A stretch of DNA of 8,592 bases from Candidatus Sabulitectum sp. (GTDB lineage: Bacteria; Fermentibacterota; Fermentibacteria; Fermentibacterales; JCC-6): assembly GCA_029934845.1 (NCBI GenBank), contig JAOZLN010000090.1, positions 1-8,592 on the forward strand, written 5' to 3'. Position numbers and translations under genes: made by a program. The notes beneath the pieces were generated by a model. That model searched no databases and had not been told where the DNA came from. It worked only from the letters and a program-made list of their open reading frames with translations. This document shows, piece after piece, positions 6,917-8,592 of this stretch. Within the stretch, counting starts at the first letter, position 1, and the number at the start of each line of letters is the position of its first letter.

Positions 6917-6938
6917 TTCAAATTCTGTATAGTTTGAA
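6917..6938. repeat. Inverted repeat TTCAAA-N10-TTTGAA, candidate operator
   Basis: Two perfect 6-bp arms (6917-6922 and 6933-6938) are separated by 10 bp that include one further T-A pair. The dyad sits in the middle of the divergent intergenic region and overlaps the candidate -10 boxes on both strands, where a repressor dimer could act on both transcription units. Arms this short in AT-rich DNA can arise by chance. Confidence 0.4.
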
Positions 6939-6956
6939 TATGCTTGAAAGGGTCAC

Positions 6957-6963
6957 AGAGAGG
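6957..6963 (+). promoter_or_regulatory. Ribosome binding site of trkH
   Basis: AGAGAGG ends 7 nt before the TTG at 6971. It is the only Shine-Dalgarno-like site ahead of an in-frame start in this region and so sets the trkH start. Confidence 0.7.
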
Positions 6964-6970
6964 AAACACT

Positions 6971-8592
6971 TTGGCTAAAACGCTTGGTTTAAAAAGAATT
7001 CTGCTTGAATGGCCCTTGAGCATCTACAATATTATGATGATCATCGTTCTAATTCTTTTGCGATATCTGTTCAAATATGACAGTATCATTGTACTCAGTG
7101 CTCTTCAGATATCTCTGTTTCTTGAAGCTGCAGGGCTTTTCATTGCCGTACTAAGTTCAACCAGAGGCTGGAATGACATAAAGAGCAGACCGTGGCAGAT
7201 GATTCTAAGTCTGTTCTTCATCGCAGGGGCATTCACCGCCCTGATAACCGGTGAACTCAGTGGAACCATACACGGATGGCGCATCTCTTCCGTAGTGAAT
7301 GCATATCTTATCTCAATGGCGTTTCTTACGGTTTTCAGCGAATTGGTCAAGCTGGCCAGTAGGATATCTCCGGCACTTATTCTGGGGTCAAGCTTCACTA
7401 TGGTCATTCTTCTTGGTGCCGCTCTTCTTATGACGCCCAGAGCCACCACCACCGGGATCTCGCCGGTTAATGCTCTGTTTACGTCGGCAAGTGCTACCTG
7501 TGTTACCGGCCTGATAGTTCTGGACACAGGCACAGATTTTACCTTTTCAGGTCAGCTTATCATTCTTTTTTTGATTCAGGTAGGTGGGCTGGGTGTAATG
7601 ACCTTTGCTGCCTTCTTTGCTCTTTCTTTCGGGCAGCAGATGGGGCTTGCCGGGGCAAGAAACCTCTCCCGACTCATGGACAGCGAATTTACCAATGATC
7701 TGAAGCACATCCTGCTCTCTATACTTATATGGACCTTTATTATAGAAACTGCAGGCGCCCTTCTTCTTTACAATACCTGGTCCAGTATGGAATCTCTCGG
7801 GTGGTCTACGGCACACACCGTATGGCAATCAATTTTCCACAGCATCAGTGCCTTCTGCAATGCCGGATTCAGTCTTAACACCACCAACCTGGAGTTATTC
7901 GCGAACTCTCCGTCAACCTCGTTGATAATTGGCACTCTAATTGTTCTTGGCGGCCTGGGATTTATGCTTCTTACCGCCCTTGGAAGACACTGGCTGCAAA
8001 GAATGAGAGCAGGAAGAAAAATAATTCTTCCTGTTCAGGCAAGATTTGTTCTGATAATAACAGCCATTCTGATAATTCTTGGCTCTGGTTTGTTTCTGGC
8101 TCTGGAGTGGAACAACACCCTTGCAGGAATGAGTATCTGGCAGAAGCTGGCCAACAGCTACCTGCAGGGGGTCACCACCCGCACAGCAGGTTTCAATACT
8201 GTACCCACTTCCAGCCTGATCTCTCCGGTAAAATGGTTCTTTTTGATATTCATGTTCATAGGTGCCTCACCTGGCGGTACAGGAGGTGGCGTAAAAACCA
8301 CAACTATCGGTCTTCTGATTCTTTCTCTCAGGTCTCTTATTCTTCGCCGCAAAACACCGGAGATCTGGAATAGACAGATCCCGAATTTCGATCTGCAGCG
8401 AGCCGGTGCCATTCTTCTAATAGGTATGACAACATTCGGCATCAGCAGTTTCCTTCTGCTGATCACGGAAACAGGCCACGGAAGAGAGGAAGGATTCTCG
8501 TCCATCGATTATCTTTTTGAATCTATGAGTGCATTTGGAACGGTCGGGCTCTCGACAGGAGTAACTCAGAAGCTGTCCGCAGCAGGCAAATG
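6971..8592 (+). CDS. trkH: TrkH/KtrB-type potassium uptake protein, C-terminus cut by window edge
   Basis: This is the membrane pore subunit of a Trk/Ktr potassium importer, normally paired with a cytoplasmic NAD-binding TrkA/KtrA regulator, not seen here. The 540 visible residues contain all four pore loops with their filter glycines: A-T-C-V-T-G-L (175-181), F-C-N-A-G-F (295-300), T-R-T-A-G-F-N-T (403-410) and G-T-V-G-L-S-T-G (523-530). The gating-loop sequence GASPGGTGGGVKTTT (431-445) is classic for the family. Before the first pore helix there are about four extra hydrophobic segments (roughly 17-34, 37-61, 76-93 and 105-127), so the first filter falls near residue 178 rather than about 70-115 as in KtrB and E. 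coli-type TrkH. The frame is closed by TGA at 6935-6937. The TTG at 6971 has GAGG with a 7-nt spacer and is the best start; a TTG at 6944 lacks one. The symbol denotes the family. Confidence 0.95.
   Translation, partial: MAKTLGLKRILLEWPLSIYNIMMIIVLILLRYLFKYDSIIVLSALQISLFLEAAGLFIAVLSSTRGWNDIKSRPWQMILSLFFIAGAFTALITGELSGTIHGWRISSVVNAYLISMAFLTVFSELVKLASRISPALILGSSFTMVILLGAALLMTPRATTTGISPVNALFTSASATCVTGLIVLDTGTDFTFSGQLIILFLIQVGGLGVMTFAAFFALSFGQQMGLAGARNLSRLMDSEFTNDLKHILLSILIWTFIIETAGALLLYNTWSSMESLGWSTAHTVWQSIFHSISAFCNAGFSLNTTNLELFANSPSTSLIIGTLIVLGGLGFMLLTALGRHWLQRMRAGRKIILPVQARFVLIITAILIILGSGLFLALEWNNTLAGMSIWQKLANSYLQGVTTRTAGFNTVPTSSLISPVKWFFLIFMFIGASPGGTGGGVKTTTIGLLILSLRSLILRRKTPEIWNRQIPNFDLQRAGAILLIGMTTFGISSFLLLITETGHGREEGFSSIDYLFESMSAFGTVGLSTGVTQKLSAAGK

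Larger units (their letters stand above)
6881..6970. promoter_or_regulatory. Divergent intergenic region carrying promoters for the pyr operon and trkH
   Basis: This 90-bp stretch is the only non-coding DNA in the window and must hold the promoters of both transcription units unless they are read from elsewhere. On the plus strand, TATAGT at 6928-6933 fits a -10 box 37 bp ahead of the trkH TTG. No good -35 lies at the proper distance. On the minus strand, GATAAT (6906 down to 6901) and TATACA (6931 down to 6926) are possible -10 boxes for the operon, also without a convincing -35. Neither promoter is certain. No UMP- or PyrR-type attenuator, which would need a terminator hairpin, fits in the short leader. 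Confidence 0.5.

Noticed and set aside
6940..6978. Twelve-codon upstream frame starting ATG at 6940 and overlapping the trkH start
   Set aside because: It has no Shine-Dalgarno, no regulatory codon run and no hairpin; ATG plus a short open stretch is expected by chance.
7105..7828. Open frames on the minus strand opposite trkH (142 and 93 residues)
   Set aside because: They are antisense to a clear TrkH reading frame with all family motifs, have no recognisable domain, and lie far from any minus-strand start signal.
8107..8505. Short open frames on both strands inside the 3' half of trkH
   Set aside because: They lie out of frame with or antisense to the conserved gating-loop and third filter region of TrkH and show no domain.
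1..8592. CRISPR arrays, insertion sequences, tRNA or rRNA genes, riboswitches, terminators
   Set aside because: No direct repeats, terminal inverted repeats, clover-leaf segments or GC hairpin plus T-run in the non-coding bases were seen; nearly all bases are coding.
5618..8592. Signs of horizontal transfer at the operon/trkH boundary
   Set aside because: Base composition and codon style look alike on both sides, and there is no mobile-element debris.

Overview
The window holds eight protein-coding genes and almost no spare DNA. Seven lie on the minus strand in one unbroken run from 6880 to the left edge. One reads right on the plus strand from 6971 off the right edge. The only non-coding stretch is the 90 bp between the two divergent starts (6881-6970). 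No tRNA, rRNA, insertion sequence, CRISPR array or clear terminator was seen.

The minus-strand run is a pyrimidine-biosynthesis operon with unusual passengers. In transcription order it encodes: a divergent class II (zinc) aldolase of the fructose-bisphosphate aldolase family; dihydroorotase (PyrC); a large TPR-type lipoprotein whose mature end begins C-A-Y-Y-N-T-F-Y-N; the FAD/2Fe-2S electron-transfer subunit (PyrK) and the catalytic subunit (PyrD) of class 1B dihydroorotate dehydrogenase; a small RlpA-family lipoprotein; and orotidine 5'-phosphate decarboxylase (PyrF, cut by the left edge). Junctions are either overlaps of 4 to 8 bp or gaps of 4 to 9 bp, so co-transcription and translational coupling are very likely. 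PyrC makes dihydroorotate, PyrDK oxidises it to orotate with electrons passing through PyrK, and PyrF makes UMP after the PyrE step. PyrE, PyrB and CarAB are not in the window. The two lipoproteins probably act at the cell envelope and have no obvious chemical role in the pathway.

The plus-strand gene is the pore subunit of a Trk/Ktr-type potassium uptake system. It carries all four selectivity-filter loops and a longer than usual N-terminal membrane region.

Organism: a Gram-negative-type (diderm) bacterium, since it encodes lipoproteins with outer-membrane-type signals, including RlpA. The YYNTFYN lipoprotein signature and the N-terminally extended TrkH are, from my recollection, typical of the Fibrobacteres-Chlorobi-Bacteroidetes (FCB) superphylum and related candidate phyla. 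That placement is inference; moderate GC, frequent TTG starts and dense gene packing agree with it but do not prove it. I saw no wholly new system. The most unusual element is the insertion of envelope lipoproteins and a divergent aldolase into a tightly coupled pyrimidine operon.
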